The notes under the pieces: model-generated
The model's database searches: none
What the model saw: the letters and a program-made list of their open reading frames with translations, nothing else
Told to the model about the DNA's origin: nothing
Source of the DNA: Pelodera strongyloides
Taxonomy: Eukaryota; Nematoda; Chromadorea; Rhabditida; Rhabditidae
NCBI GenBank assembly: GCA_036852015.1
Contig: JAANDG010000546.1
Coordinates: 1-64,000, forward strand
DNA length: 64,000 nt
Direction: 5' to 3'
Program-made: the position numbers and the translations under genes
Shown: one piece after another, positions 1 to 13,100 of the stretch
Layout: each line of letters opens with the position of its first letter
How positions within the stretch are numbered: position 1 is the first letter of the stretch

Positions 1-788
1 ACAAATCAAGCCAATGTTAATTTAATAAGACAACAAATTATATCAAAGCTATCTAGCACCACTTAATAAGTCTGGCTTAATAAGTCCTATATTTGGGTAT
101 TCCGTTCACCCTTCATTTATTAGTAATCTGGTCGAAATTAAGTGAAATTTTCTCCTAATAATATTCCCTTTTTCTTACACACCGTCTACCTTGTGGTCAC
201 TAGGTAATTTAACATTATGCATATTGTGTGATGTACATCATTGTGTATTGATAGTCAGTAATGTTTTTTCCCTTCTTACTAATTTGCTTGTAGGATATGG
301 ACTCCTTTTTGTGGAGTTATTGCGGCGATCCCCGTAACTACGAGAAAGACTGGAGGATTATGCCAGTGTGATGTGCAGGGCGACTGTAATTGGCGGTTGA
401 GTCTGCACGGTCCGAGCAAGAGGAACAGTTAGGTAAGAGGAGTTGATTGTGCCCCGATTTTTACTTTGTGTTGTGTGGCTTGTAGAGTCGGGAGACTTGA
501 TTCAAGGCGAAAAGGTGTCAGTGATTTGTACGTCCGGTATTAGCGCCCAGAGTGCCTATATTTATTTGTTTATTTTTGTTAGGGCGGTTTAAAATTTTAT
601 AAATGATTAAAAGCCAGGCGTGTATTTGTTTCGTCGTTTAAATACTTGTTCCGTTCTTATGGATGGAGGGCTGTCGTGCGCAGGCAACATCAAACCATAT
701 AACCATTGTGTCTTGTGTTTTATTAAGTGGTGCTAGATAGCTTTGATATAATTTGTTGTCTTATTAAATTAACATTGGCTTGATTTGT
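1..788. mobile_element. terminal-inverted-repeat element (may begin before the window)
   Basis: Bases 1-69 are an exact reverse complement of 720-788. The 650 bp between hold no recognisable gene. As the left arm starts at base 1, true ends and target duplication cannot be judged. Confidence 0.75.
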
Positions 789-939
789 AAAAATGGGTTA
801 TTTTTATTTTAGTGTTTAGATTCGTTTTCCTCTAGGCTAGGCTAGTAAGTACCGCACTATCGCTTGATGTGTATTTGCCATTTTTGCCTCAGAGGCGGCG
901 GTGTGCCCTAATACCCAGAGCTGAGTATGAGTATCCCAG

Positions 940-1440
940 CTATGTCCTTAGGTTCGGTAGGCCTCCACGAGGCGGTTTTTCTCGTATTTTAGAGGTCCTG
1001 ACATTTTCGGAGTATGGCTCCAGTAAACGGCCCTTGGGGCGGTAGGCCTCCAGGAGGCGGATTTCCCGTATTCCGTCACTTTTTCGGAGTATGGCTCCAG
1101 TAACCTGCCCTGGGGCGGTAGGCCTCCAGGAGGCGGATTTCCCGTATTCTGTCACTTTTTCGGAGTATGGCTCCAGTAACCTGCCCTTGGGGCGGTAGGC
1201 CTCCAGGAGGCGGATTTCCCGTATTCTGTCACATGTTCGGAGTATGGCTCCAGTACCCTGCCCTAGGGGCGGTAGGCCTCCAGGAGGCGGATTTCCCGTA
1301 TTCTGTCACATGTTCGGAGTATGGCTCCAGTAACCTGCCCTAGGGGCGGTAGGCCTCCAGGAGGCGGATTTCCCGTAGCTGTCACATGTTCGGAGTATGG
1401 CTCCAGTAACCTGCCCTAGGGCGGTAGGCCTCCAGGAGGT
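940..1440. repeat. 77-bp tandem repeat, about 6 copies
   Basis: Repeated unit starts GGCGGTAGGCCTCCAGGAGG and includes TTCGGAGTATGGCTCCAG, recurring near 1038, 1114, 1190, 1268, 1344 and 1419 with small changes. Units contain short palindromes (GCCTCCAGGAGGC). Confidence 0.9.
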
Positions 1441-3046
1441 AGTTATATTATAGGAAATAGATTGTTTCTGTCTACCATTTTTCGATCCATTGGTGTTACG
1501 TTAACTCAGTGCCTCTATGAGGTGAGGATACTTTTGTTTGAGACAGCTTTTGCCGACAATTGTTCTTATCGTACGGTTATATTTATTGTCACGTTCATAT
1601 TGTGTCCTATTATTCTAATGCAAAATTGCTTGCCTTGTATGTATTCCCAAGGGGAAAGCGCACGAAGAGTGGAATTTGGCCCTATTTGCTATATTCGGTG
1701 TTCATCCGAAACAAAACGGAAGATGCCCCATATGGGTTCGCATTTAGAAGTAGTTTTTTTATGTAAGTATTGGGTTGTTTACCTAATGAAATTGATTTGT
1801 TTCTTCCGTGTTAGTTTTTGACTTTATCAACATCATTTGTTGGTTTATTTCCAGTTCGCCCAAGGGTAGTTAGCCATATCGGTATCAGCAGGAGGCAGTC
1901 TGTAACATTGTTCGACTCTTTTTGTTTTCTGTGGCTGTTTTTCACATGTTGTGTTTCGGTCCGCAAGTGCTGCGCGAACCGCGAAGTTTATGTCAAAAGT
2001 CAAGAAAGTGTTACCAATTTCCACAATAGTTTCATTATGACGTATGACGTCTCATATCGGTTACCGTTTGCTTGAGTATAATTTTTATATGGCACTGAGC
2101 TGTGTATCTCGTTGTGCGAACATCCACAGTGTGGATTGGTAAAAACGCGAGTTTTGCCAAATTTTGGGTTAGATATAGTTGTACGGTTCTTGCTTTTGAC
2201 TGTTCCTTAAAACAACTGTACTAAAGATATGCACTGAATCCCATGCATCAGATTGTGGTTCGGTTATCGAACGGGAGCCAACATGCACGGTCAAATAGAA
2301 CGTGCATTATCTGTCTCGGCCATTCAAAGAAAGCGCGTCTGACGTAAGGGTCTGCTGGAGTAATTCTTGTATAAATGGGGTGCTTTTGTATGTAGCCGTG
2401 AACGTATTATGCTTCCCTTTGGATGCTACCTAATTTTAGGCCCAACCTAACACATATTTCGGAGAACTGTGCTTGTTTATATTGTCCAAACATTCAGGTA
2501 TAGAATTGTAATGGCGCATACATGATAGGTGCACTACGGAAGTGTAGCTGGACTGGATTTTCTCTTCTTATGTTGCATGGTTTCGGTTATTAGTGGTGCT
2601 TTGTCGATTGTTGTAGTTGTACATAATTTTTCACTTGCAACATCAGAATGTGGGCACCGAAAAAAGACAGTTCGGATTACCTGGCTACCTGTTTATTTAC
2701 CTTATTAAGATACGCATTTGCTCTGTTTTTTATCAATCTTATGGTGACACTTGCTTGATAGGACTTGCGACTTTACATGAGTTGGATCTATATCTATATG
2801 TCTAAGCTACAGTATTAGTACAAACTTTGTGTTCGTGTTTAGCACTCGTATGCGAGATGTGCGAGCAAATTTAAGCGTTATTCGGGTCATAGGGAACGCT
2901 ATGTGTACATACATGGACTCTTATTTCGGAATTCTAGAATCTAGGTTATCTACGCGCTTACTTCGCCTGAGAGCGGGTTCGGCCGAATCTTTCCTTTACA
3001 ACCTGCTAGTCACATATTGCGTGCTTCCCAGAGGGCTTTATTATTG

Positions 3047-3163
3047 ACCCTGAATAAATGCCTTACCCTTCTGTGTGTATATGGACCGTTTGGTGTAAAA
3101 CAGCAGTTATGCGTAACGAGCAAGAGAGTAGCAAAGCTACTCTCGTAGCGTAGTAGCATAACT
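3047..3163. repeat. dispersed 110-bp repeat, copy 1
   Basis: Nearly identical to 4255-4394. Contains a perfect hairpin (GAGAGTAGCAAAGCTACTCTC). Confidence 0.85.
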
Positions 3164-3179
3164 TGTTTTTGCAACAACG

Positions 3180-3350
3180 GTACAGTAGGCCGCGGCGGTT
3201 TGAATTTTCGCTGCGTACCGCGTACGATACTCAGCCAACAAAATGTGCACTTTGCGAAGCTTTTGCAGACAATCTTCATTGACGTTTGTTCGGTCAACTG
3301 CCCTCCCACCCACCCGTACTAGCGGGTTGCGCACCCGACTCTAAAACTAA
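3180..3350 (-). CDS. unassigned possible exon
   Basis: From acceptor TTTTAG near 3345 a frame reads VGGRAVDRTNVNEDCLQKL and RKVHILLAEYRTRYAAKIQ, a helical-looking, charged stretch unlike its AT-rich surroundings. Possible donors lie near 3180-3160. I recognise no family. It abuts a repeat also present at 4255-4394, so it may be part of a mobile element or pseudogene. Confidence 0.2.
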
Positions 3351-4254
3351 AGTGCGTTTGCATCTGAGCAATTTAGGGAATGCAAATGAAAAAGGGGGTG
3401 TGGGACAGTTCTCTGATCCGTCTTGCGCAGTACACAATTGTCATCATCATTGACTATTCATATGTAGTAGTGATGTGCGGTTCTCCCGGTTAATTATATT
3501 GTCTTGTGCCGGGTCAGAATTTTCTTAAGCTTACGTCAAGCGGATTCAGTACAGTTCGTAACCATTTTTTTATAAGTTACAGGTTACACTAGAGTTTTTA
3601 TAGGTTTTAGGTAACAGTAGGGTGCTCAGTATTGACGCTTGTTAATTTTACTTGTTATTCAGGTTTCACATGGAGCGAAGGAGATCGGGGAACCGGTTTC
3701 AAATGGAGCGAAGGAGATCGGGCAATCGGTAAGAACGATCACTTTGGAAAGGGCTGGAAGCGGAAGCTTGAACATGCCGTTGTCAGTATATCAACGAGGA
3801 ACCAGAAGTAAACCATTAACAGCTAAGTCCCAGTACTCACTAGGCATAGGTCATTCCTGCCTACTATTATATGTTTTTTTTTGGGATTCCTCTCTTGGTT
3901 TCAATTTAAGTAGTTTAATTTTTCCGTTAGGAGCTCAGGTTCCACTATGCGCCATGCTTGTGTATGTAGAATTTTGGGTTACCGTGCATATGCACAAACT
4001 AGGAACTAGGAATGTGCGGCCATCTGGCCAATAACTTGTACTGTTGTAAGCTTACTTGCTTTTGGTTATCAAAGTTTTTGTAATTTCTAGGTATTTTGTA
4101 ATTGGTTTTGCAATATAAGCACGTTGATTTTGGAGTTTCAGTTTTTCCTATAGAAATATTGATTTTATGTGGGGTTTTGGAAATATTGGTTTACTTGTTT
4201 TATTTGGTCTCTTTTGTTATTAATGTGATGTTTTGTTAGAGAAGTTACCACCTG

Positions 4255-4394
4255 TACGACCCTGAATAAATGCCTTACCCTGAATAAATGCCTTACCCTT
4301 CTGTGTGTATATGGACCGTTTGGTGTAAAACAGCAGTTATGCGTAACGAAGCAAGAGAGTAGCAAAGCTACTCTCGTAGCGTAGTAGCATAACA
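4255..4394. repeat. dispersed 110-bp repeat, copy 2
   Basis: Same sequence as 3047-3163 with its first 20 bp (CCTGAATAAATGCCTTA) duplicated in tandem. Confidence 0.85.
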
Positions 4395-4401
4395 CATATT
4401 A

Positions 4402-4599
4402 CAACACGCCACACCTAATACACCGCCAAAGACCGGAAAAATCAATTTTTTCTCCGTTTCTCAGCTAGAAACCCTAATTAATGAACTCATTAAAGGGTGA
4501 ATCAATCGATAAATCGATCCTTAAGTCCAAACTAATCGATTTATCGCCACGTAAGCAAAATACTAGACTTACAATTAGAGACTATGTGTGGCGTGTTGG
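4402..4599. mobile_element. short MITE-like element
   Basis: 13-bp inverted ends CAACACGCCACAC and GTGTGGCGTGTTG enclose about 170 AT-rich bp with no coding. Abuts the 110-bp repeat. Confidence 0.55.
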
Positions 4600-6049
4600 G
4601 ATTTCAGTTTATGCTACCTATTGATTATTATTAAATTGGTTGCAAATATTTTATCCAGAGGTCAAGGAAACCCAATAACTGTTACTATATACTCTACACA
4701 GTCTATGCTCACATACAATACATATTCATGAATAATTCATCGCCCAAGAAAAAAATTGAAAATTTATTTGTATTTATTGATTATTGACCCAATAAACTAT
4801 CTGACAATATCTTATTATACTATCTCTTATTATATAAAAGAGTAACTGTAGCGTAATTTGCATACCGATGTGCGTTACGGAAATGCAAATTTCGTATATT
4901 GCTAATGTGTATAAAGAGTAAAGAGGCGAGGTACCCAATAAACGTTCAAGAATAAAGTCGAAACTAAATTTTAACCAGTTCAAAGACTGGAGAATCAGCA
5001 AAAAAAGATATGTAAAAAAATGATGTCCGTTGTGCACAGGTGTGCGATGTTCTACACAGAAAACACGAGCAGGTGCAGGAGCTACATCAAACAAATTAGC
5101 CTATAAGACAAGGGATTTGATTGATCGCTTTACAACCCAACCAATGGAAGATCTAGATACATTGGGCGTGAGTGAAATATGCAAATTTCTTACAATTAGA
5201 TGATTTAAATGAATATAATAGCCGATTTTGAAACAAACTTATGGTGGGTGCTGTATTCTCATGTAGTGCACGCAAATAACTGCGTGATACTGCCGATTTT
5301 TAGGCTAATTTATTCATTTACATGCAACATATGGGAAGGCAGTTGTCCGAATACGTTTCGTTATACTTCTTTTGAAAACATTCAAAATAAGCAGGACATT
5401 AGCAGTTAGGAGTCAATAAGTCGTAGCTATACCATACTTTAGAACAATTATCATGTAATCATTAGCACTTTTCATGAGTGAGCTCTGGCAAGGGTAATTA
5501 TCAAGTAGTATGGCAATTGGTAATTAGCTGACTTGGGTACTGTACAGTACCCAAGAAATAAGGAAACAAAGGGAGGTCCATTTTGAGCTGGAGCTGTTTC
5601 CGACGGACTTCTTCTGGACAGAAGCAAACACAAAACACATCCGAATATGTCAGATTAGGAGTTGAAGAGAGAGAGGGGGGGGGTAAGAGAGAGAGGGAGG
5701 GGTAAGAGAGAGAGGGAGTGAGAGAGAGGAAAGACATGGAGGTAAAGAAGAGATAAAGTATGCCGCTAAAATGCCGAAATAAAGATTCAAGGCTTTAGTC
5801 ACTTAAACAGAGTCTACCTAAACAGAGTCGTTTACGTGCATATGTTATAACTTGACTTATATTCGGATCCAGAGCCAACCGTACCTACTAAACAATATAT
5901 AAGAATGAGGTAGTAGCTAAATGTTCTGCGGCGCTAGTCCTTCGCCTGCAGGCTTGTTGCAGGCTTGTTCTATTTGAGTTAGAAAATGCAAAACAATGCT
6001 TAGTGGGAGGCACAACCGCAATACATTGAGGTGCGAAATGGAAAGAAAG

Positions 6050-6053
<4 letters not shown>

Positions 6054-6105
<52 letters not shown>
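6054..6105. repeat. (GA)n microsatellite
   Basis: Uninterrupted GA dinucleotides of about 50 bp. Confidence 0.95.
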
Positions 6106-6108
<3 letters not shown>

Positions 6109-6746
6109 ATAAGCGAGAGGCAGGTTCTTGTCTTAGGTTCTTTCGCCTTGCTTAGCCCCCGAGCCTCAACAACCTGCTTAAGTAGGACACTTGGGTACAC
6201 ACCAGGGTACAAACGGGAACAACAGGGTAAATATTGGTACTTCTAGGGTACATATAGTTTCAGTTTCAGACATAGGTCTAGGTTGGAAGAGGCGCAGTCG
6301 ATTTACGGTTGATAGTGAACTGTTGGATATATTAACTTGTATATGGAGTTTAATAGCTTCACACTATATAACAATAAGAGCTGCAAAGCTTGTCAAAGAG
6401 AATATGCAAAAGAAAGACTGAATATCTCCAAATTCACCGTGAATTCATATTATTGATCTTACATTGTAGACCACTCACTATGAGGTGTGAATGTTCTTAG
6501 TGTTAGTTCTTATCACCTTATAACGTTAGTTTAGGCTCAGTGATAACGTGATAACACAAAGTCCGAAATACTGAACTGCCCTTATTGTTAGCTACACGCC
6601 TACGGTGCAACATTACTACGCTCGTGAGTTCTTCGAATTACATGCTTAGAGACCGTTATTTTATTAATGTGAGAATTTCAGGTTACTGTAATCATGCTTC
6701 CGTGCAGTGTTATCACAACCAAGAATCACACTGCACCATCGCCCAC

Positions 6747-7112
6747 CTCTCATCCTCACTCTGTATCGAGAGTGAGCGGGAGAACTGTTCGCCGAGCAGG
6801 TCGTAGGTCTCGCTCTCGTCGCCTAACCTCTCACCCAACGAAGCATGAGCAGAAATGGTCAGAGAGGGAGAGGGTGGTGGATGTCTGGTCCCTCTCATGC
6901 TCCATTGTCTCTCCAGGACGTCTATCCTTTTCTTCCGTACGAGATCCGTCAACGGTGCCGTTATCCTTGGGGTTCCCGGGGTGGGAGTTTCCACCCAAGG
7001 TTGGGAGTTCTGAGACTGAGCGGGAGATGCAGGTCGAGGAGGACAGGCCGGACCATGAAGGCTTGCCGACCGTTTCCCGGGCAGAAAGCGTTTGGCCCAT
7101 GAGGAAGAGCGA
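6747..7112 (-). CDS. probable linker exon of the FERM gene
   Basis: One open frame runs from acceptor TTTAG at 7113-7117. It begins with RSSSWAKRFLPGKRSASLHG and continues Pro/Ser-rich through TPTPGTPRITAPLTDLVRKK to GDESETYDLLGEQFSRSLS. The start resembles the Ser/Arg-rich FERM-adjacent segment of 4.1/PTPN proteins, and RSAS is a plausible basophilic-kinase or 14-3-3 site. The stretch is GC-rich and several frames stay open, so frame choice rests on the acceptor and composition. The donor is unclear: GTGGGC after 6747 or GTGAGG after 6760. Family membership is inferred from position and strand. Confidence 0.45.
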
Positions 7113-10100
7113 CTAAAGTGTGCGGAGTGTGGCTAATGCATGTCTTTTCTATTGTAATATGGTGCGTTTCGACCAAGACCCCTCAGCGTAGGTACCCGCC
7201 ATTCACTATGAATTATAATTATGACTATCTTAGCGACCATACCCTTAAGTTCAAAACACGCTGCGATTTTGAAATCATTCGAGATTGTGTTCATAAAATA
7301 GTGAAGAAAGCACACAAATCTACAGAACAGACCAACCACAACGTTCATATAGTGCGTTATTTGAGTACGGTACACTAGGCCATTATAAAGTAGGGTACAC
7401 AAGCTTGCGACGTGAACGGTAGCAAAACGCTGCGCCTAAGTCGCACTGATTCTGCCATTACCACCCAAGCAGAGTGTAGCAAAAAGCAAGCCACATAACA
7501 AGAAGGTCTTTGTGCTAGCGAGAGGCAAAAGTGCACAATTTTACGAAAAATGCTGCATATAAATTCATAACTTATACAATTACAATCAATAATTAGCTTA
7601 ATATTATTGTATTTATATTTCAAAAATTAAAAAGCTAACCCAAAAATCCGGCTTCCAAGATCCGGAGAGGCGGTGTGTGAAGGAGTGCTCACACTCGATG
7701 GCACTCCGGATATTGTGGCACGAGAACTAGTGGAACGGCTGCCCGGTCTGAATTACATACATTCTTTGCATTTTTGCGGTTTGTAGTTTTATGTTCATAT
7801 TTGTAGTCTATAGTTATATTTGATGTGAAGTTGCTAAAAGTCTGCTCATAAAAAGTAGACGGTTGCTCAGAACAGCAATGACGTGAGCGGCGTCGACCTC
7901 GAACGCATTTGGGTGTGCGACAATATCGCCGTACGCTGGAAGTTTCCAAGTAAGCACTGCTATACGTGTAACGCTGATGGCCACCATGACGCGTTTGAAC
8001 GAACACACACGGCAAAAAAACATTTTCGGATTCTCGCAAATCGCACAGCCAGACTTTCGTCAGACACGCTACTTTCGCGTCGCGCGATAATTTCGCGCAT
8101 CCTCACGCCGCGCGCCATTCGAAATAGTCAAACCACATACCTAGCGAATGTCCTCTCAACGCGTGCCCGGTGTTTCATTTCCTCCATTGTTTGGTATTCT
8201 GTTCGGCCACTGGAAATTATAATTACTATAGTACGTATTTAATAACATATTAGATAAGAAAGATAAAAAGATAAAGTTTTATACCAACCGAACTCGCAGA
8301 AACGGTGCAATGGGTTAGTGCAGATATTAAAGCGAAACACCGGCCGGTTTCTGAAACGCATCGTGGACAACTGAATTCTTACGTCTTTATGCTAATTTGC
8401 TCGAATTTAGCTCGATTTTTTTATTCTATGTTCATTTGCATGAGCTGTACTCTATGTGTTTCAAAAACCGGCCGGTATTTCGCTTTAAAACATCATACGC
8501 CTAATGTCTGTGCATGGGATAATTATTAATTATGATTATAATTTATGCTGCAATACAGTAAAATTGTAAAATACCAAGCTTTTCATAAGAAAATTTGAAC
8601 AAAATAAGATGCAAACTCCAAACACAATTTGGAAAAGAATACTTTAAAATTTAAATGATCGGGGTCAAAATAAGCCCCATATGGAACAGTTAGTGCAAGG
8701 ATTGATACGAATTTCATATTGCCATATTTGTTTTGGAGAAATAGCACGGAATTATGAGAGTGTGGCAGACAGGCGGCAGTATTCTGACATTCTGACCTAC
8801 TATCAAGCTTCATTTTTATAAATTTAATAGAACCCCCTACTCCCCTACTCGCTCTTTCTCTCTTTCTATCTCTGGCCTACCCCCATCTCCAGAGTTCTCC
8901 CAAAATAATGGCTACTGAAAGCAGAGAGTCCTCAATTAATATAATAAATAAATAAATTAATTAATTAAACTTCACATCGTGTAAATTTACGCACCTATAC
9001 CGATAGCGGCTCCCTATATGAAAAAGTCCTCGTGGCGGTGGTACCGGCGGAGCAATCAACCTGAAACTATTGCAGTGGAAGTTGAAAGAAAGTTAACCTC
9101 AAACGCGGGTAATTAAACCAAACCGCTACGCCGAGTCAACGGACACCTACCAAACTCCATTCTTTTTCTTATGCTTATTGAAAACTCGGCCTGAAACTAC
9201 TAGTCAAAAGATTACATGGGCATAAATAATAATAATAAATAATGTTAGTTCTCTACTTCAGAGAAGAGAGCTTAAAGGGAACGCCAACCCAGATTCCTGG
9301 ATACTGTATCAGGCGCTCTGAAAAATAAAACAAAAGACCCGCGTCAGCACAGGTCTAGTGCGTCTTCTGTGTGCAGTTATCTTGCCAAACCGGGTTGACA
9401 TTCCTTTTAAAAAGGATTAAAAACATACCTGAAGAATGAATGGTGTTCTATGCAAGTCTTCCACAATTGCTTGCACGAAGGCGACGTTGACATGTTGAAG
9501 ATGAGGCATGTAGTTTGCAGGTCGTCACCCTGAATATATATATAACACAAGCGAATAATTAGCCACAGTAATATGAGTTGATAGTGCATGAGCTACATGA
9601 GCTACATGAGCTCAGGGCACATGAGCTCACTCCTAGGAATACTTTAGTTCAGAATGTTAAAGAGTTAAGTTTACGAGTTTAAGATGTCAGGCCCACAAAA
9701 AGGCCTACGGGAATATATATGGGGCCTATAAATTCTACAGGTCTAGTACTTTACATTGTGGGCCTCTAGGCCTCTAGGTTCCATAGGCTTGCATAGGCCT
9801 ATAATTTCTGCCCATAGACACTGCCGACAGGGGTCAGTTTCCGAAAATATTTCATGGCTGAACTTCCGCATGCATGTGGTCAATTAAGGCAAAAACCATT
9901 CATGCCGTCAATCGTGCGGCAGGCATGCTTTTTTTGGACACGGTTTTGCTGGTCACGCATGCCGCACTTGTTGCTCTAACCGTGCTTTTTCATTGTTTTG
10001 GAAAACTCTTTTTTTTATGGGAGGTTATTTTCACTTCATTTAACTATTTTACGTAAGTATTTTTGTTTATAACTAATAAAATGGTAAATATAACAAATTT

Positions 10101-13100
10101 AGTGGGGTTTTGGTTGACTTAAGTCGGTTTTAAACTCCCGCACGTTTACGGCAATGTGCATAAATGGATGCCGCATGCATGCCCGGGCTCTCCTCCGCAT
10201 GCATGCCGCCTGCCGAAGAGCATGCATGCAGTCACCATGACTGCATGCATGCTTCTTCAAATGACCGCATGCATGCGAAGTGTGACCTGAGATGTATATA
10301 GTATGTCTCACCTTCTCCTCGTTCATCCTCACAGTTACGTAGAATTGTTTCCTCTTGAACGAGATCTTCAATATATTGGCCCACGGGAATTCGTTGATCT
10401 TCTTACCTTCGTGGAACACTAACATACCGAACGAATTCACGCCAAGAGAGATTGGAAATGACTTGCCGTCCTATAAAGGGAAAAAGGTAAGGTTAAAGCG
10501 GTACTACACGTGGTTTTGAAACGATTTACCGTCCTGTAAAAGGAAAAAAGGCAAGGTTAAAGGGGTATTGCACGTGGTTTTGAAATATATACTACCCTCC
10601 TATAAACGGCAAGGTTAAAGCTTTATGACACGTGTTTTGAAGAGTGTACTGTACAAATGCTTTCTAAGCTAATGTACTATATGCAATTATGTGCCCGTTC
10701 TGGATAGAAGGGCACGTCACAGATTACATATACATATACAAGGGATTGGATATGTCCAGCATACTTCTACAAACCGACTGTTACTGCTTTTAAAAAAACA
10801 TATAAACAGAGAAAAATATGGTGCCATGTAGTACACTATTCACGAATAGAAATGGAACAAGAAGTACAATAACGTGTTACCATCAAAAAGAAACTAGCGG
10901 AAACGAAATAACCATACCAAACTATGAAAATAACGTTAGATTTTCCTACTATCCGATTCAGAAAAAAATTAGAACAGTATGCTCAAAGTAAAAAACCAAG
11001 ACTAAAAAAGCGGGAAATAATGAACCAACCGTGGCTGCGTACAATTCCACTCCGTACATTTCTAGCCGTTTTGCGTGATCCAAAAAGTTGAACTCAGCTT
11101 CTGCGGGGCTCTGGCCTTGGTGAACCTTAAACATGGTTTATTATTTTAGCTTAAAGCAAAATACCGACCGGTTTCTGAAACGGCGTGAGTACGGCGTGCA
11201 AGCGGCAACCTTACTTCTTCACTGCGTGCAAACGGCAACGTTACGGCGGGCATGCACACCAGGACCGAATGGTGTGCAACTTTTTTCCACGCCGCTTGAA
11301 CGCCGCAACGTTGCCGCTTGCACGCCAATTTTCACATTGATAAAAGCTCCGGGTAGAGCGGAATCAAAAACTGACGCCTCGTGTGAGACAAAAGACGTTC
11401 GCGTCTCTAAACACCACCGTACATACTCATCCATCAGCTAGGCACATGCATTCTTATTTTATAAACTTGTGTAGCCCTGATAGCCTGATAGTGTCACCAC
11501 AAACCTTATGTAACTCCTCCATTCGTCTTCCGAGATCTGCCGGTTGGTGCGGAGCAACTACAAAGTTGTCCAGGTACCCTGGTGACATCTCATCACTATT
11601 GTAGTCGCCAAGCTCGGCTGGAAAGAAATTCTACTAGGACCGTGTAATTCTAGGCCTAGTCCTAAGCCTAAGCCTACACCTAATCCTAAGCATATCCACA
11701 AAGTTGTCCAGTTACCCTGGGTACATCTCACCACTATAGTAGTCGAAAAGGAGTAGTTATAAGCGTTTGTAAATCCACGACAAGATATTTTTCAGTATAT
11801 TGATTTTTGTGACCTTTAATAGAAGCCTGAAAGATCTGCAAAGAAAGAAAGGATCAGATTTTTGATTTTTTTTTGACAACCGGTGTGACCGTACTTTTTA
11901 ACAAACCAATTTTCGCGCATAGCTTGCAACCTAAAGAGGATCTTATTGTTCCCCACAGCCCATTTTTCGTTAAATGTTATAGCTGAAACATACACTGTGC
12001 TGCGTAGCTTCCCAGAAGTGCGAGGCTGCCCTCGGCACACTGAAGTTTCCCGTCCAGTAGATCTTTTCTCAGTTGTAAGAAGAAATGGTACCTAAATACA
12101 CCCAGAAGAAATGGTACCTAAATACACCCAGAAGAAATGGTACCTAAATAGACCCAAATGGTAATGGTACCTAAATACGTAGAAGAAATGGTACATACAT
12201 AAAGCGATACTGACACAAAAGCATATATCATGGCTAAATCACAGTCAACATGGTCAAAATGATTAAAATTCAATACAAAATTACAATAGCAGCCAATGAA
12301 CTATCCTATATCGTAATCTGGTCCACTAATTACCTAATGTACTGTAAGTACGGTATCTGTTTGTTCATGAGTTAATAAAATTAACTAATATACATAAATA
12401 ACTAAAAATGACAAACCTAAAAACAAGTAAATGAAAAGAAATAGAAACTTATAATATAATAGTACTAGTATAAAACATAACGGTAATTAAATAAATAAAT
12501 AGTAATTATAATAATTAAGAAATTATAGTACCTAGTATACTCTTCGGTCAATTTCGATGGATCGCTCACATAAAATTTGACGCGGAAAAATAAGTTGTAC
12601 GGCGGACAGATCATTTGTTTCCTGACGGATTTTTCTGGTTGCAGCCATCGCTGGAATAAGGTTAATGTACTTTAATTACTAAATTGTTTATAATATAATT
12701 AAAAATGGACTGCACAAAAGTCGAGATTAACTTCTTTTTTCTTTTTTTCTTTTTTTTTGTTTGGTGATAATTGTACATATAATAATGCGCTGAATTTGAC
12801 GATACACTTTTAGCTATCGTAATCCATAATATCTCGAAAGTTAAAATAATAAAAAATGAGCCGCACCAAAGTCGGGTTTAACTACGTTTTGCTTGCAGAC
12901 TGGATGGCTAAATGTACATACGACTACATGACTGCAAAATTGAACTACCCCCACTGATTGACTGCAAAATTAAACAAAAGACTACAAAAGTTGAGACTGC
13001 AGAAAATTGACGTAACAAATAAAGAGGAAAGTGTTCGAGTCGACTCCACCCATTTAAAGCAGTATAACAAGTGGTTTTAAAATGCATGCTAGCCTTTTAT

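Larger units (their letters stand above)
1441..6700. other. no recognisable gene
   Basis: Apart from the repeats listed, only short ORFs without family motifs, long poly-T/AT stretches and GA tracts at 5674-5735 and 6050-6105. Downstream PDZ and phosphatase exons of the FERM gene would be expected here on the minus strand; I did not find them. Confidence 0.5.

Noticed and set aside
1462..2075. Plus-strand ORFs of 119 and 85 codons
   Set aside because: Cys/Phe-rich frames typical of AT-rich DNA, no domain, no splice context.
7689..8242. Overlapping ORFs on both strands in a CpG-rich stretch
   Set aside because: Considered as the missing FERM-adjacent exon (a frame reads RRYCRTPKC) but no SGRT-type motif or convincing splice pair; left unassigned.
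10099..10311. C-terminal extension of the FERM ORF (VRHTIYISGHTSHACGHL)
   Set aside because: It lies past donor GTGAGA and is encoded by the GCATGCATGC repeat; the next exon (9529) joins in phase and continues the FERM fold.
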